Of a DNA stretch of 64,000 nt, positions 18,570 to 27,516 are shown in pieces (positions within the stretch are counted from its first letter, which is position 1; the number at the start of each line of letters is the position of its first letter). Origin of the DNA: Thermoplasmata archaeon (GTDB taxonomy: Archaea > Thermoplasmatota > Thermoplasmata > Thermoplasmatales > Thermoplasmataceae); NCBI GenBank assembly GCA_021817255.1, contig JAKAVO010000003.1:1-64000 (forward strand). The letters are read 5' to 3'. The position numbers and the translations under genes are program-made. The notes beneath the pieces are model-generated. The model was not told the origin of the DNA and made no database searches. It worked only from the letters and a program-made list of their open reading frames with translations.

Positions 18570-19588
18570 CAACAAAAATGAGTTATGAGAATGTATATAA
18601 ATTATATGGTAGCAAGAGAGTATTGAACAAATTGAATCTTGATGTCGAGGAGGGTGAATTCCTGGTAATTCTGGGGCCTTCGGGCATGGGCAAGAGCACG
18701 CTTCTAAGGACGACCGTTGGCATAGAGGACATAACTGCAGGCAAGATAGTGCTTGACGGTGAGGATATAAGCAAACTGCCGCCAAACAAGAGAAATATAG
18801 CCATGGTGTTCCAGAACTATGCTTTATACCCAAATATGACAGTATACCAGAACATAAACTTTCCACTGAAAATGGCAAAGTTTGACAAGGGCGAAGCAAA
18901 GCGCAAAATTGAGGCAATTGCTGAAACGCTTAAGATAGGAGATGTCCTTGAAAGGAATATCAACCAGTTAAGTGGTGGTCAGAAGCAAAGGGTTGCACTT
19001 GCCAGGGCTCTTGTAAGGGATCCCAAGATTTTCCTTCTTGACGAGCCACTCAGCAATCTTGATGCAAGAGTCAGGTTTACCGCACGGGCTGAACTTAAAA
19101 AGATTCAGAAAGAGCTGGGCCACACTTTTGTATACGTAACCCATGACCAGACTGAAGCTGCAACGCTTTCAGATAGGGTTGCCGTACTTAGGGATGGCGG
19201 GATAGAACAGATAGGGGTATACGATGAAATTCTGAACGAGCCGAAGAGCAAATGGCTTGGAGATTTCGTTGGAGAATACCCAATGAATTTTGTGGATGGG
19301 GACGTTTTAAACAATCCAGGAAATATTATAGGCTTCAGGGATCATTGGACCAGTGATGGAAAAGATCTGACCGGATTGGTTCAGCTGTGCACCCAGGAAG
19401 AGGATAGTTTCCACGTCAGTTGCAGCGTAGATGGGGATAATCCCGGTGAAGATCAGGACAAAGAGGAAGTAAGGCCCATTATAGTAAAAACTAGCAAGAG
19501 GTATGAAGTCGGGTCAAAAATAACTTTTAGCCTGAAGAGATATAATGTTTACAACCCTGAAGGCTCTCTCCTTCGGGTAGTCAAGTGA
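18566..19588 (+). CDS. Sugar ABC transporter ATPase, MalK/UgpC type
   Basis: ATP-binding subunit (340 residues). Walker A GPSGMGKST, the Q-loop in VFQNYALYPNMTV, the signature LSGGQKQRVALARAL, Walker B FLLDEPLSNLD and the H-loop THDQTEA are all intact. A C-terminal TOBE-like regulatory region of about 100 residues follows and is shorter than in E. coli MalK, with an acidic insert (DGDNPGEDQDKEE). GGAGGT precedes the start. It closes the permease-permease-ATPase operon and is convergent with the binding-protein gene. Confidence 0.94.
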   Translation: MTTKMSYENVYKLYGSKRVLNKLNLDVEEGEFLVILGPSGMGKSTLLRTTVGIEDITAGKIVLDGEDISKLPPNKRNIAMVFQNYALYPNMTVYQNINFPLKMAKFDKGEAKRKIEAIAETLKIGDVLERNINQLSGGQKQRVALARALVRDPKIFLLDEPLSNLDARVRFTARAELKKIQKELGHTFVYVTHDQTEAATLSDRVAVLRDGGIEQIGVYDEILNEPKSKWLGDFVGEYPMNFVDGDVLNNPGNIIGFRDHWTSDGKDLTGLVQLCTQEEDSFHVSCSVDGDNPGEDQDKEEVRPIIVKTSKRYEVGSKITFSLKRYNVYNPEGSLLRVVK

Positions 19589-19829
19589 CCTTAATTTTTT
19601 TAAGCAATAAAACTTCACTTTTATAGATTTGGAATTCATACATTCATCGTCTATAAGAGGTTTACAATTATTCTCTGATCAATTCTCGGCCAAGATTTAA
19701 TTCTCTAAGATAAGTGATACACCTAGTGGCATTTTATAATTGGCAATTCTTCATAAAGTTGCATTGATTAAAAAAATGAGTTAATTTGATTCAAAAAAAT
19801 AATAAAAAAAGTAGTGGTTATTTTAAAAA

Positions 19830-21242
19830 TTATGCACCAATAGGTGCGTATGTGCCGTTTTCGTATTCGTTTGCAACTTTCTGGTTATAGTTTGTTTGCA
19901 AGAACTGGTACATTGCTTTGTTTTGACTTGAAAGTAATGAGGGGATGTTCGTCCACGAAGAAGTGTGATCAACGACTATTGCCGTCCATGCCTTATCCAT
20001 AAAGGTGTTCCATTGTCCAATCCATGAAACAGGTGACCTCAGGAATACACCACCTTGTATAGCTGCCAGCGATTCATTTGCCACAGTGTCATTTGAGCTG
20101 TACGATTTCATTCCAAGTTTTGTAAGGTTGACTGATCCAGGCCACTGGTAATACATCATTGAGTAAGAGTTGGAAGCAAGTCCAGTGTAGGTTGCCCAGT
20201 ATGAAGTCTTGTAGTCGGGTGAGAAATACTGGCTCAGGTTATACATATACTCCATTGCCTGAATATCTCCACTGTCATTGAACAACATTGGGTTTCCTCC
20301 AAACTGAACCATCCACTGGTAAAGTTCCGTTGGTGTGCTTGCTCCGCCGTGGCCCTGCATGTTTATTTCCCCAACACCATATTTCTTGTAAAGGATTTTT
20401 GCGTCATTGTACAATGCAGTGTATGTAGTAGGCACTTTGCTTATTCCGGCTCCCTGCAGTGCAGTGTAATCTACCCAAACGAGGGGTATGTTTACGAGCT
20501 GGGTTAAGAAGTATACGCCTCCAAACTGTTGTACTTCAACGCTGTTCAAACCAGATATTGAACTAATTACTCCTTCACCTGCTGTAATCTTTGCAGCATT
20601 TACTGAGGCGAGGTAATGATCATAGACTAAAACTCCCACGTCTAAATTATCAACGGTCATCACAACGTTTGCGTGCGAACCGCCTGTAACAAGAGATGAT
20701 ACTTCTTCAACCATGGATGCGGCTGTGATAAAACTCACTGTAACATCTATGTTTGGGTATTTATTCATAAAGTTGTTGATTACGCCCGTGATATATGACT
20801 CATCTGCTGCGCTTATGCTCGTGTAATAAGTTACATCTGCTGTTGCATTGCTTTTGCTATAGATTGATGGAACTGCGCTACTAGGAGTGCTGTTATAGGC
20901 TCCTTGATCCACGGGAATAAATCCTGTATGCACTTCACAAGCTTTCTGTACTGCTGGGCTCATAAGATACGCCATCAATTGGGCGGATGCTGCTGGTGTT
21001 GACCCATTTTTCATTTCGGCTACTACACAGCCACCAAGCAAATGCTCTGAATTGCTCGGACCACTAACCCCTGTATACACATATAGTGTATTGTTGGATT
21101 TTGCTGGCGGTGTTGACGTCTTGACCAGATTTTTATAATCAAGTCCGACGAAAGAACCGACTAGGACAAGCACAACAACAACTGCTATTATGGGTATCAG
21201 TTTGTTCACTTTTTTCGGTTTTGGTTCTATTGGGTTTTCCAT
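19830..21242 (-). CDS. Sugar ABC substrate-binding protein with rearranged order
   Basis: A 470-residue membrane-anchored solute-binding protein of the MalE/trehalose-binding (SBP_bac_1) class. Residues 14-35 form the N-terminal membrane anchor. Residues about 52-117 (LLGGCVVAEMKNG, MAYLMSPAVQKACEVHTGFIPVDQGAYNS) look like the block that normally sits about 80 residues before the C-terminus (GG..., PEVQK..., G.IPV...Y). The usual N-lobe start (VTYYTSISAADESYITGVINNFMNKYP) only begins near residue 137, and at the C-terminus the binding segment YYQWPG runs straight into AIQGGVFLRSPVS. This suggests an internal block moved to the front. It has its own promoter (TATTATATATAAG-like box about 32 bp upstream) and lies downstream of the GH15 gene. 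Confidence 0.82.
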   Translation of the reverse strand: MENPIEPKPKKVNKLIPIIAVVVVLVLVGSFVGLDYKNLVKTSTPPAKSNNTLYVYTGVSGPSNSEHLLGGCVVAEMKNGSTPAASAQLMAYLMSPAVQKACEVHTGFIPVDQGAYNSTPSSAVPSIYSKSNATADVTYYTSISAADESYITGVINNFMNKYPNIDVTVSFITAASMVEEVSSLVTGGSHANVVMTVDNLDVGVLVYDHYLASVNAAKITAGEGVISSISGLNSVEVQQFGGVYFLTQLVNIPLVWVDYTALQGAGISKVPTTYTALYNDAKILYKKYGVGEINMQGHGGASTPTELYQWMVQFGGNPMLFNDSGDIQAMEYMYNLSQYFSPDYKTSYWATYTGLASNSYSMMYYQWPGSVNLTKLGMKSYSSNDTVANESLAAIQGGVFLRSPVSWIGQWNTFMDKAWTAIVVDHTSSWTNIPSLLSSQNKAMYQFLQTNYNQKVANEYENGTYAPIGA

Positions 21243-21268
21243 TTTCGATCTTTCCTACATTGAAAACA

Positions 21269-21278
21269 TTATATATAA
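21269..21278 (-). promoter_or_regulatory. TATA box of the sugar-binding protein gene
   Basis: Reverse-strand ACTTATATATAATG-type box about 32 bp before the ATG at 21242. It leaves a leader of a few bases and sits in the 111-bp gap after the GH15 gene, so the binding protein can be made in excess of GH15. Confidence 0.5.
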
Positions 21279-21353
21279 GTTTAAAAAATATTTAAATACT
21301 GATTTTACTCAATTGATACTCTATATTAAAATGGACGTTAAAGTATATTAGAA

Positions 21354-23213
21354 TTAATTTAAAGTGAATCTCAATTCATGGTCTATTTTGCCGTAATTTT
21401 TGGATACTCTGTTCAATCTTACTGCTGCCCTTATCAGTCCAAGGTGGCTCAGTGCCTGGGGGAAATTACCCAGAAGTTCCCCGGTGTTAAAGTCTATTTC
21501 TTCTGATATTAGTCCAAGATGGTTAGAATGTGAAACAATTTTGTCAAGAATGGATCTGGCCTTTTTGACATTTCCCATTATTATGAGGTCCTCAACATAC
21601 CAGAATGAAAGAAGCGAAAATGCGTTGTCGTTTGACGAAAAATTGTCACTTTCGTTATATCTCTTAAACAGGTATCCGTCAACCATCAGATCTTCTTCAA
21701 TTTTCTTAATAGTTCCGAGGATATAGGGGTGATCTGGCGGAAGAAATCCCAGGAGAGGCAATCTTAACAGTGATGCATCAGTGTTTTTTGATCCGTAAAA
21801 TTGCATGAAGGAGTTGTGCTCCGGGCTATATGCTTTTTCCATCACATCTTTCTTAATCTGCTCTGCCTGAATTTTCCATTCTGTTATCGGTGCAGAAAAT
21901 TCCAATCTTTTTGACATCTCAATTCCTCTCTGGAAAGCAGACCATGCGATTACCTTGGAATAAGTGTAGTTCAATGGCTCAGACCTGAATTCCCATATGC
22001 TGGAGTCTCCGTATTTCCAGATCTCTGTTAATTTTCCCAGGATATTTCTTACAAAATTCCATAAGTATGTGTTAATAGTGCCTGCATTTTTTGAAACATG
22101 GTATATTGCATTAATTAGGCTGCCAAATTCATCTATCTGCAGCTGTTCCGCTGCCATATTACCGACCCTGACCGGGGATGACTTTTTGTATCCTTCATAA
22201 TTTATGAGTTTTTCCTCGAGGTTCTGGTATTCGTTTATTGTGTAAATTGTTTTAAGGTTTCCATCAGTTTTAACCCGTTCCATAACATCGTACAGAAATT
22301 TGATTGATTCTCCCTTGTAGCCAAGCATCGAAAGCGACTCTATCACATATGCAATATCCCTTATCCATGCAAATCTGTAATCATAATTCCTGTCCCCGCC
22401 TATGGCTTCAGGCAGGCTTGCAGTAGGTGCTGCAACCATAAGCCCGGTAGGTTCATAAATTAGGCCTTTCAATACTAAAGCTGACCTTACGACCTCGTGG
22501 TTATAAAGCAACGGAAAGTCCCCTTCTGATACCCATTTATTTTGAAATTTAGCTGTCCCCTCCATTAAGTCAAAGGACTTGAAATCGCTTATCTTCTGGA
22601 CATGCCTCATTCCGTAAAAGACAATAATCCAGCCTCCACCGTTTTTATCAGTTGTGAAGTTTGAAACTATTTTCTCTCCCGAAGACCTGAAGCTAAAGTC
22701 TGAAGATATACCAACATATTCGTTTTCATACCTAAACATAAATCCATTCTTATGCTTGATTGTCTCCTGGGGCTTATTGCCAAAATGAAAGGAGAGTTTT
22801 ATTTCTGCCTTGACTTTTACGCCTTCCACAGGTGTTTCAACATACCTGTGGATTTCAGGAAAGTTAATTGTAGTATACTTTGATGTGGGTATGAAGTCTG
22901 TAACCCTCAGGATTACGTGCTTATCTCTTTTAAACTCAGTAACAAGAATATTTGTATTGTCAATATAATACTGGCTTGCCTCAACTCCTTCAGCATCTAC
23001 TGGCTGAATAGAAAACATTCCACCTTTCCTGGTGTCAAGAATGGAATCAAAAATAGGATCTGAATTAAAGTTTGGAAGGCATGCCCAATCGATTGTGCCA
23101 TTCATGCCAACGAGGGCGGAAGTACGGTTGCTTGCAATTATTCCATGGTGTGCAATCTTTAAATATTCCTCGGAATTCAGCTCAGAAAGTGAAATTGATT
23201 TTCTGGAAGGCAT
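21354..23213 (-). CDS. GH15 glucoamylase/trehalase
   Basis: A glycoside hydrolase of family 15 (619 residues) with an N-terminal beta-sandwich and an (alpha/alpha)6 catalytic barrel. HHGIIASNRTSALVGMNGTIDWACLPNF opens the protein as in archaeal GH15 members (only the pattern from IIASN to DWACLP is diagnostic). GGDRNYDYRFAWIRDIAYV carries the substrate-binding Arg/Asp, and LGLISEEID the second catalytic Glu. Family members of Thermoplasma include both trehalases and glucoamylases, so the substrate is trehalose or alpha-glucans. I choose ATG 23213: its TATA box (AATTTATAAC, about 23 bp upstream) excludes the TTG at 23228. No signal peptide, so cytoplasmic. The neighbouring ABC importer fits uptake of its substrate. 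Confidence 0.9.
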   Translation of the reverse strand: MPSRKSISLSELNSEEYLKIAHHGIIASNRTSALVGMNGTIDWACLPNFNSDPIFDSILDTRKGGMFSIQPVDAEGVEASQYYIDNTNILVTEFKRDKHVILRVTDFIPTSKYTTINFPEIHRYVETPVEGVKVKAEIKLSFHFGNKPQETIKHKNGFMFRYENEYVGISSDFSFRSSGEKIVSNFTTDKNGGGWIIVFYGMRHVQKISDFKSFDLMEGTAKFQNKWVSEGDFPLLYNHEVVRSALVLKGLIYEPTGLMVAAPTASLPEAIGGDRNYDYRFAWIRDIAYVIESLSMLGYKGESIKFLYDVMERVKTDGNLKTIYTINEYQNLEEKLINYEGYKKSSPVRVGNMAAEQLQIDEFGSLINAIYHVSKNAGTINTYLWNFVRNILGKLTEIWKYGDSSIWEFRSEPLNYTYSKVIAWSAFQRGIEMSKRLEFSAPITEWKIQAEQIKKDVMEKAYSPEHNSFMQFYGSKNTDASLLRLPLLGFLPPDHPYILGTIKKIEEDLMVDGYLFKRYNESDNFSSNDNAFSLLSFWYVEDLIIMGNVKKARSILDKIVSHSNHLGLISEEIDFNTGELLGNFPQALSHLGLIRAAVRLNRVSKNYGKIDHELRFTLN

Positions 23214-23339
23214 CAACAGACAATGCAACTAGTTATAAATTATTTGTTTTTAATTGTGATTATTGTGTGGATGATTTCGATCCTTCAGGGAAGTTTAAAA
23301 TGCGGCCACAGTAGCAAATCAGGCTCCCTCACTGCCGTT

Positions 23340-24884
23340 TTAATTTGATGCTTCAAGCTTTTCCTCCTCTACAAGGTTCACAGATCTTCCTGCCCTTGCA
23401 GCGACATCCGGCTTAAGTTTTACAGTTCTTACTGCATATAGCAGCGCAAATGCAAGATAGCCAAATGATGCCAGGACTGCCTCGCTTATGGGGAACACCG
23501 GAGGCACAATGGATTCATATAGCACCCAGGCAAATATCACTGTAGCAGTTATAGGCAGCACATAGTGCTCAGTTATGTGGACAAAGATGAATATTCCATG
23601 GTGCTTTTCCTTCAGGCGGTAAAACAGCGTCATTACACTTGTATTTAACAGAATGTGTGTTATTATCAACCCAAAAAGTGCGATAGTTGTCAGAAAATCG
23701 AAACTGTTTGCAAGAACGTTTGAAACAATACTGCTTGATGATCCGTAATCGAAAAGGGAGAAAATCGAGTGCCCCATTAAGGCGTTTATCATAACCGTTC
23801 CGCCAATTGAGAGGATGGATGCAATGGTGCCAATGAAGATCAATGCCTTATGGGGAGTGACATATTTTTCATGCAATTCTGCAAAGTAATGCGGAAGCAC
23901 ACCGTCCCTCCCCATTGCAAAATAGACTCTCCCGGCATTTGACTGCATGGCAACAGAATCAGAGAACGCTGAATTGAAAGCGACCAACGACAGCATGACT
24001 CCACCTGCAACCCCTGTATATGCAGTGGCAACTATTATGCCGGGTATATGCGCAACAGCAAATGATGACATCAATGACACACCCCAGCCTACTGTTAGGG
24101 CATATGCAACTTCAGTCAGGACCACACCAACTATTATCAGCCCAAATACAAGGCTCCTTGTAATTGCCCTGCTGTTGACAGCTTCTTCCCCAAGTGGTGC
24201 AGAACCTCCATAACCTATAAAACTCGTCAACCCGAATATCATTCCCAGGCCCAATCCGCTTAATGGCCCTCCCACTTTATGGAAAACTGCAGACTTTGTA
24301 AATGGATCAAAAACAGCAAGAGTGTTGTCTTTTGCCTCAATAATTATAATTGCAGAGAGGACGCCTAAAAAGATGACTTCGAAAAATGCGGCAATCCTTA
24401 CATATTTCATCTGTGGCCGGATTCCAAGTATTGAAAGAATGATGGGCGCTAAAACGAATACGAGGATAAAAGGTATCCATATCCAGCCTGGAAGTGTAAT
24501 TCCAAGAAAATATGAAAGAACGCCTGGAAGCACGATTCCGCCAACGTACACTGGTATAGCTGCAGTGCTTGCAATCTGGTACATGACATAGAGCAATCCA
24601 CTTGTTATGGCAGGAGTTGGGCCAAAAGCTGTGCCGATATAGCCATAATATCCGCCTGCACTTGCATGCCTTTTTGACAAATGGTACAACGTATTCACTT
24701 CGAGAAACATTGTAAGCGTAGCGATCAGGAATGCTAGAGGTGTGAGAAAGAAGGCGAACGCAGCTGCTGATGTTATAAACGCAACTGTGTCACACGCAGG
24801 TGCCATGGCAGCAATCTCTTCTGCGATTGCACCCCATACCCCTACCTGCTTTTTCATCAATCTGTACGGTTGTTTTTCAGTCAT
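23340..24884 (-). CDS. APC-family amino-acid permease
   Basis: A 514-residue integral membrane transporter with about 12-14 hydrophobic segments. KQVGVWGAIAEEIAAMAPA in TM1, LSKRHASAGGYYGYIG after TM2 and the later GYGGSAPLGEEAVNS (TM6 region) follow the APC superfamily. It lies 63 bp downstream of a DtxR-like regulator gene on the same strand, which may indicate co-transcription. It differs clearly from the 14.8-kb permease and is not a recent copy. Confidence 0.88.
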   Translation of the reverse strand: MTEKQPYRLMKKQVGVWGAIAEEIAAMAPACDTVAFITSAAAFAFFLTPLAFLIATLTMFLEVNTLYHLSKRHASAGGYYGYIGTAFGPTPAITSGLLYVMYQIASTAAIPVYVGGIVLPGVLSYFLGITLPGWIWIPFILVFVLAPIILSILGIRPQMKYVRIAAFFEVIFLGVLSAIIIIEAKDNTLAVFDPFTKSAVFHKVGGPLSGLGLGMIFGLTSFIGYGGSAPLGEEAVNSRAITRSLVFGLIIVGVVLTEVAYALTVGWGVSLMSSFAVAHIPGIIVATAYTGVAGGVMLSLVAFNSAFSDSVAMQSNAGRVYFAMGRDGVLPHYFAELHEKYVTPHKALIFIGTIASILSIGGTVMINALMGHSIFSLFDYGSSSSIVSNVLANSFDFLTTIALFGLIITHILLNTSVMTLFYRLKEKHHGIFIFVHITEHYVLPITATVIFAWVLYESIVPPVFPISEAVLASFGYLAFALLYAVRTVKLKPDVAARAGRSVNLVEEEKLEASN

Positions 24885-24947
24885 TAGGCATCAACGAATA
24901 ATATTAGCATACTACTAATCTATAATAAGATTTCTATTGAATCCCAT

Positions 24948-25364
24948 TCAGTCATGTATCTGTTCTATTGTTCTTCCATGAGGGCATTTTGATGGTTTGC
25001 CCAGTTTTAAAAACATAGCATCAATTGAACTGTGGTCAACCAAGTAATCAATCTGTTCCGCAAGCGTGCATGCCCTGTCCAGATCCATTCCATAAGTCAC
25101 CATGAGAGTTTCAAGTATCCTATGGTTTTCCTCAATTTCATGATAGAAAGACGTTCCTCTTATGGTTAGGTTGATCATGCCTTTAAGCCGCGTAACAAGT
25201 TTCTTTTTTTCAAGCCTCGTAACAAGGTTCAATGCTGTCGGGGACTTTATGTTAAGTATTTCTGACAGATTGACGAGCCTGATGGGGAACTCCTGCTTGC
25301 CAAATTCGCCAATGGCGATCAGGCAATCCCTCTCTTTTTTGGTCAGGAATTTTAAATCATTCAT
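24948..25364 (-). CDS. DtxR/MntR-like transcriptional regulator
   Basis: A small (about 138-residue) regulator: an N-terminal winged helix (LSEILNIKSPTALNLVTRLEKKKLV) followed by a helical dimerisation part (EENHRILETLM, ACTLAEQIDYLVDH) and a KCPHG segment near the end, the arrangement of iron/manganese-dependent DtxR/MntR repressors. I start at ATG 25364 (MNDLKFLTKKER); the longest frame would add 15 residues from 25409. It is divergent from the sulfurtransferase gene and upstream of an APC permease. Metal dependence is inferred from family only. Confidence 0.75.
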   Translation of the reverse strand: MNDLKFLTKKERDCLIAIGEFGKQEFPIRLVNLSEILNIKSPTALNLVTRLEKKKLVTRLKGMINLTIRGTSFYHEIEENHRILETLMVTYGMDLDRACTLAEQIDYLVDHSSIDAMFLKLGKPSKCPHGRTIEQIHD

Positions 25365-25424
25365 TGTTAGTATTGATCTAATGAAATTATGACTATAATA
25401 CTTTCCCATTTTTTTCCAATAAAG

Positions 25425-25436
25425 TTTTTATAAAAA
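25425..25436 (+). promoter_or_regulatory. TATA box of the sulfurtransferase gene
   Basis: TTTTTATAAAAA centred about 23 bp before the ATG at 25453. The element is nearly palindromic and lies between the divergent regulator and sulfurtransferase genes. Confidence 0.6.
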
Positions 25437-25452
25437 TACCCAATATTAGCAT

Positions 25453-26262
25453 ATGGCAACAGGAGTCCTAATTTCGGCAGCAGAATTGAGAGATCGCCTT
25501 GAAGAAATTGCAACGCTGGATTGCCGTTACAGGCTGGCTGAACCAGAATATGGTTCAAACAGGTTTCTTGAGTCTCATATACCTGGTGCTTTTTTTATGG
25601 ATCTAAACGATCATCTTGCCTCAAAGGTTGGCAAGACCGGTGGAAGGCATCCATTGCCTGATATTGACTGCCTGAAGGAAAGGCTGGAAGAGGCAGGCAT
25701 ATCAAATGATACTGAAGTAGTATGCTATGATGATAATTTATCCGGTGCCGGAAGATGCTGGTTTCTTCTTAGATATATGGGGTTAAGCAATGTCAGGGTG
25801 CTGAACGGAGGATTTCAGGAATGGGAATCAGGCAAATTCCATACTGAAAAGGGAAAGAGCATTTTTCGCAGGAGAGGGCATGTCAATGTCAAATTGAATG
25901 AGGGTATGCTTGCGACTTATGTTGATATTCTCAATTCTGATGGCAACCATAAAGTTATTGATGCCAGGGAGGCGTACAGATATGAGGGAAAAGAAGAGCC
26001 AATTGATAAAATTGCAGGGAGAATTCCAGGCGCCATCAATATTCCGCATAGTGAATTGATGGAAGGTGCAAAACTCAAATCCCGGGAAGAGCTCAGGAAC
26101 TATCTTAAAGGGGTGAAAGACGGAGATATCCTCTATTGCGGTTCTGGTGTTACCTCATGTGTTAATCTTCTTGCAATGGAAGAACTTGGAATAAAGCCCC
26201 GGTTATATGTTGGGAGTTACAGCGACTGGATCAGCAGGAACCTGGAAGTTGAAAAGTCCTGA
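25453..26262 (+). CDS. sseA: 3-mercaptopyruvate / thiosulfate sulfurtransferase
   Basis: A two-domain rhodanese of 269 residues that transfers sulfane sulfur. The N-terminal domain is inactive and carries RFLESHIPGAFFMDLNDHL; the C-terminal domain has the active-site loop CGSGVTSC. The CGSG form is typical of mercaptopyruvate sulfurtransferases, while CRKG is typical of thiosulfate sulfurtransferases, so I favour 3-mercaptopyruvate. The start is fixed by a TATA box 23 bp upstream. It is monocistronic and may supply sulfur for cofactor or tRNA thiolation (inference). Confidence 0.88.
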   Translation: MATGVLISAAELRDRLEEIATLDCRYRLAEPEYGSNRFLESHIPGAFFMDLNDHLASKVGKTGGRHPLPDIDCLKERLEEAGISNDTEVVCYDDNLSGAGRCWFLLRYMGLSNVRVLNGGFQEWESGKFHTEKGKSIFRRRGHVNVKLNEGMLATYVDILNSDGNHKVIDAREAYRYEGKEEPIDKIAGRIPGAINIPHSELMEGAKLKSREELRNYLKGVKDGDILYCGSGVTSCVNLLAMEELGIKPRLYVGSYSDWISRNLEVEKS

Positions 26263-26346
26263 TCTAAATGAATCGGTCTTAATTTCAAAAAACGTCTTGT
26301 TAAAAATTTAAAAACATATTAATAAAATCGCTATAATGAAGTGGTA

Positions 26347-27516
26347 ATGATGAGGGACATCTACATAGTATCCGCAAAAAGAACCCCCCATGGAAAATTT
26401 GGAGGATCCCTGAAAGGAACAGGTGCTACAACTCTTGGGGGAATTGCTGTTAAGGGAGCACTTGAAGCTTCCGGGCTCAGCCAGGATTCAATAGAAGAAG
26501 TTATTTTTGGCAACGTTATTCAGGCTGGAAATGGCCAGAACCCTGCAGGCCAGTGCAGTACCTTTGGAGGCATAAGGCCTGAAGTTACCAAGAATACAGT
26601 CAATGTCGTATGCGCTTCCGGCATGCTGGCTATAGAGAATGCTTACAGGGAAATAGCACTTGGTGAGAAAGATATAATCATTGCAGGCGGAACTGAAAGC
26701 ATGAGCAGGGCCCCGTATCTTGTTTCAAGCAATTTCAGGTATGGTGTGAAGAACATGTTTGGAAAAAATGAAGCGTTTACAGATTCTATGTACAATGATG
26801 GATTGCTGGATGCATTTTACCTCAATTCAATGGGATATTACGCAGATCTGACGTCAGCCAAATACGAGCAATCGAGGAAGATTGTTGATGAATTTGCTTT
26901 GCAAAGCCAAGAAAGGGCACTTAAAGCTTCAAAGAGCGGCTACTTCAGGGATGAAATTATTCCCATGGATGAATTAGGGTTTGATGAAGGAATTAGGGAA
27001 ACAAGCATGGAAATGCTTTCCAAATTGCGCCCGGCCTTTAATAAAGATGGAGTTAACACAGCCGGAAATTCATCACAAATTTCGGACGGGGCATCGGCAG
27101 TTGTCCTTGCATCACAGCAGGCTGTTGAACAATACAACCTGAAACCAATTGCAAAAATTAATGGGTTCTGGTCATCCAGCATGGACCCGAGGGATTTTAT
27201 TGAGGCGCCAATCAAATCAACAAAAGAGCTTCTTGACAGGAATGGATGGAACATGAAGGATTTTGATTTGGTTGAGCATAATGAGGCTTTTTCAGGTGGA
27301 TGCATTTTGCTCAGAGACCAGCTTGGAATCAACAACGATTCCTTCAATGTCAATGGCGGGGCAATTGCGTTCGGGCACCCCCTTGGCAGCAGTGGTTCCA
27401 GAATAGTGGTTACTTTATTGCATGCGCTTCGCCAGAGAAAATTGCAGAAAGGAATTGCAACTCTCTGCCACGGTGGAGGTGGTGGGCATTCCATGGCAAT
27501 TGAGGTGGTTAACTGA
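26347..27516 (+). CDS. Acetyl-CoA C-acetyltransferase (thiolase)
   Basis: Thiolase-family enzyme (389 residues from ATG 26347) that condenses or cleaves acetyl-CoA / 3-oxoacyl-CoA. The nucleophilic Cys is in NVVCASGMLAI (about residue 89), and the second active-site motifs are EHNEAFSGG, GGAIAFGHPLGSSG and LCHGGGGGHS; the last replaces the usual CIGGGQG but keeps the Cys. GTG 26341, ATG 26347 and ATG 26350 are possible starts; the TATA-like region around 26317-26327 favours the ATGs. It heads a three-gene operon with hydroxyacyl-CoA dehydrogenase and enoyl-CoA hydratase. Confidence 0.92.
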   Translation: MMRDIYIVSAKRTPHGKFGGSLKGTGATTLGGIAVKGALEASGLSQDSIEEVIFGNVIQAGNGQNPAGQCSTFGGIRPEVTKNTVNVVCASGMLAIENAYREIALGEKDIIIAGGTESMSRAPYLVSSNFRYGVKNMFGKNEAFTDSMYNDGLLDAFYLNSMGYYADLTSAKYEQSRKIVDEFALQSQERALKASKSGYFRDEIIPMDELGFDEGIRETSMEMLSKLRPAFNKDGVNTAGNSSQISDGASAVVLASQQAVEQYNLKPIAKINGFWSSSMDPRDFIEAPIKSTKELLDRNGWNMKDFDLVEHNEAFSGGCILLRDQLGINNDSFNVNGGAIAFGHPLGSSGSRIVVTLLHALRQRKLQKGIATLCHGGGGGHSMAIEVVN

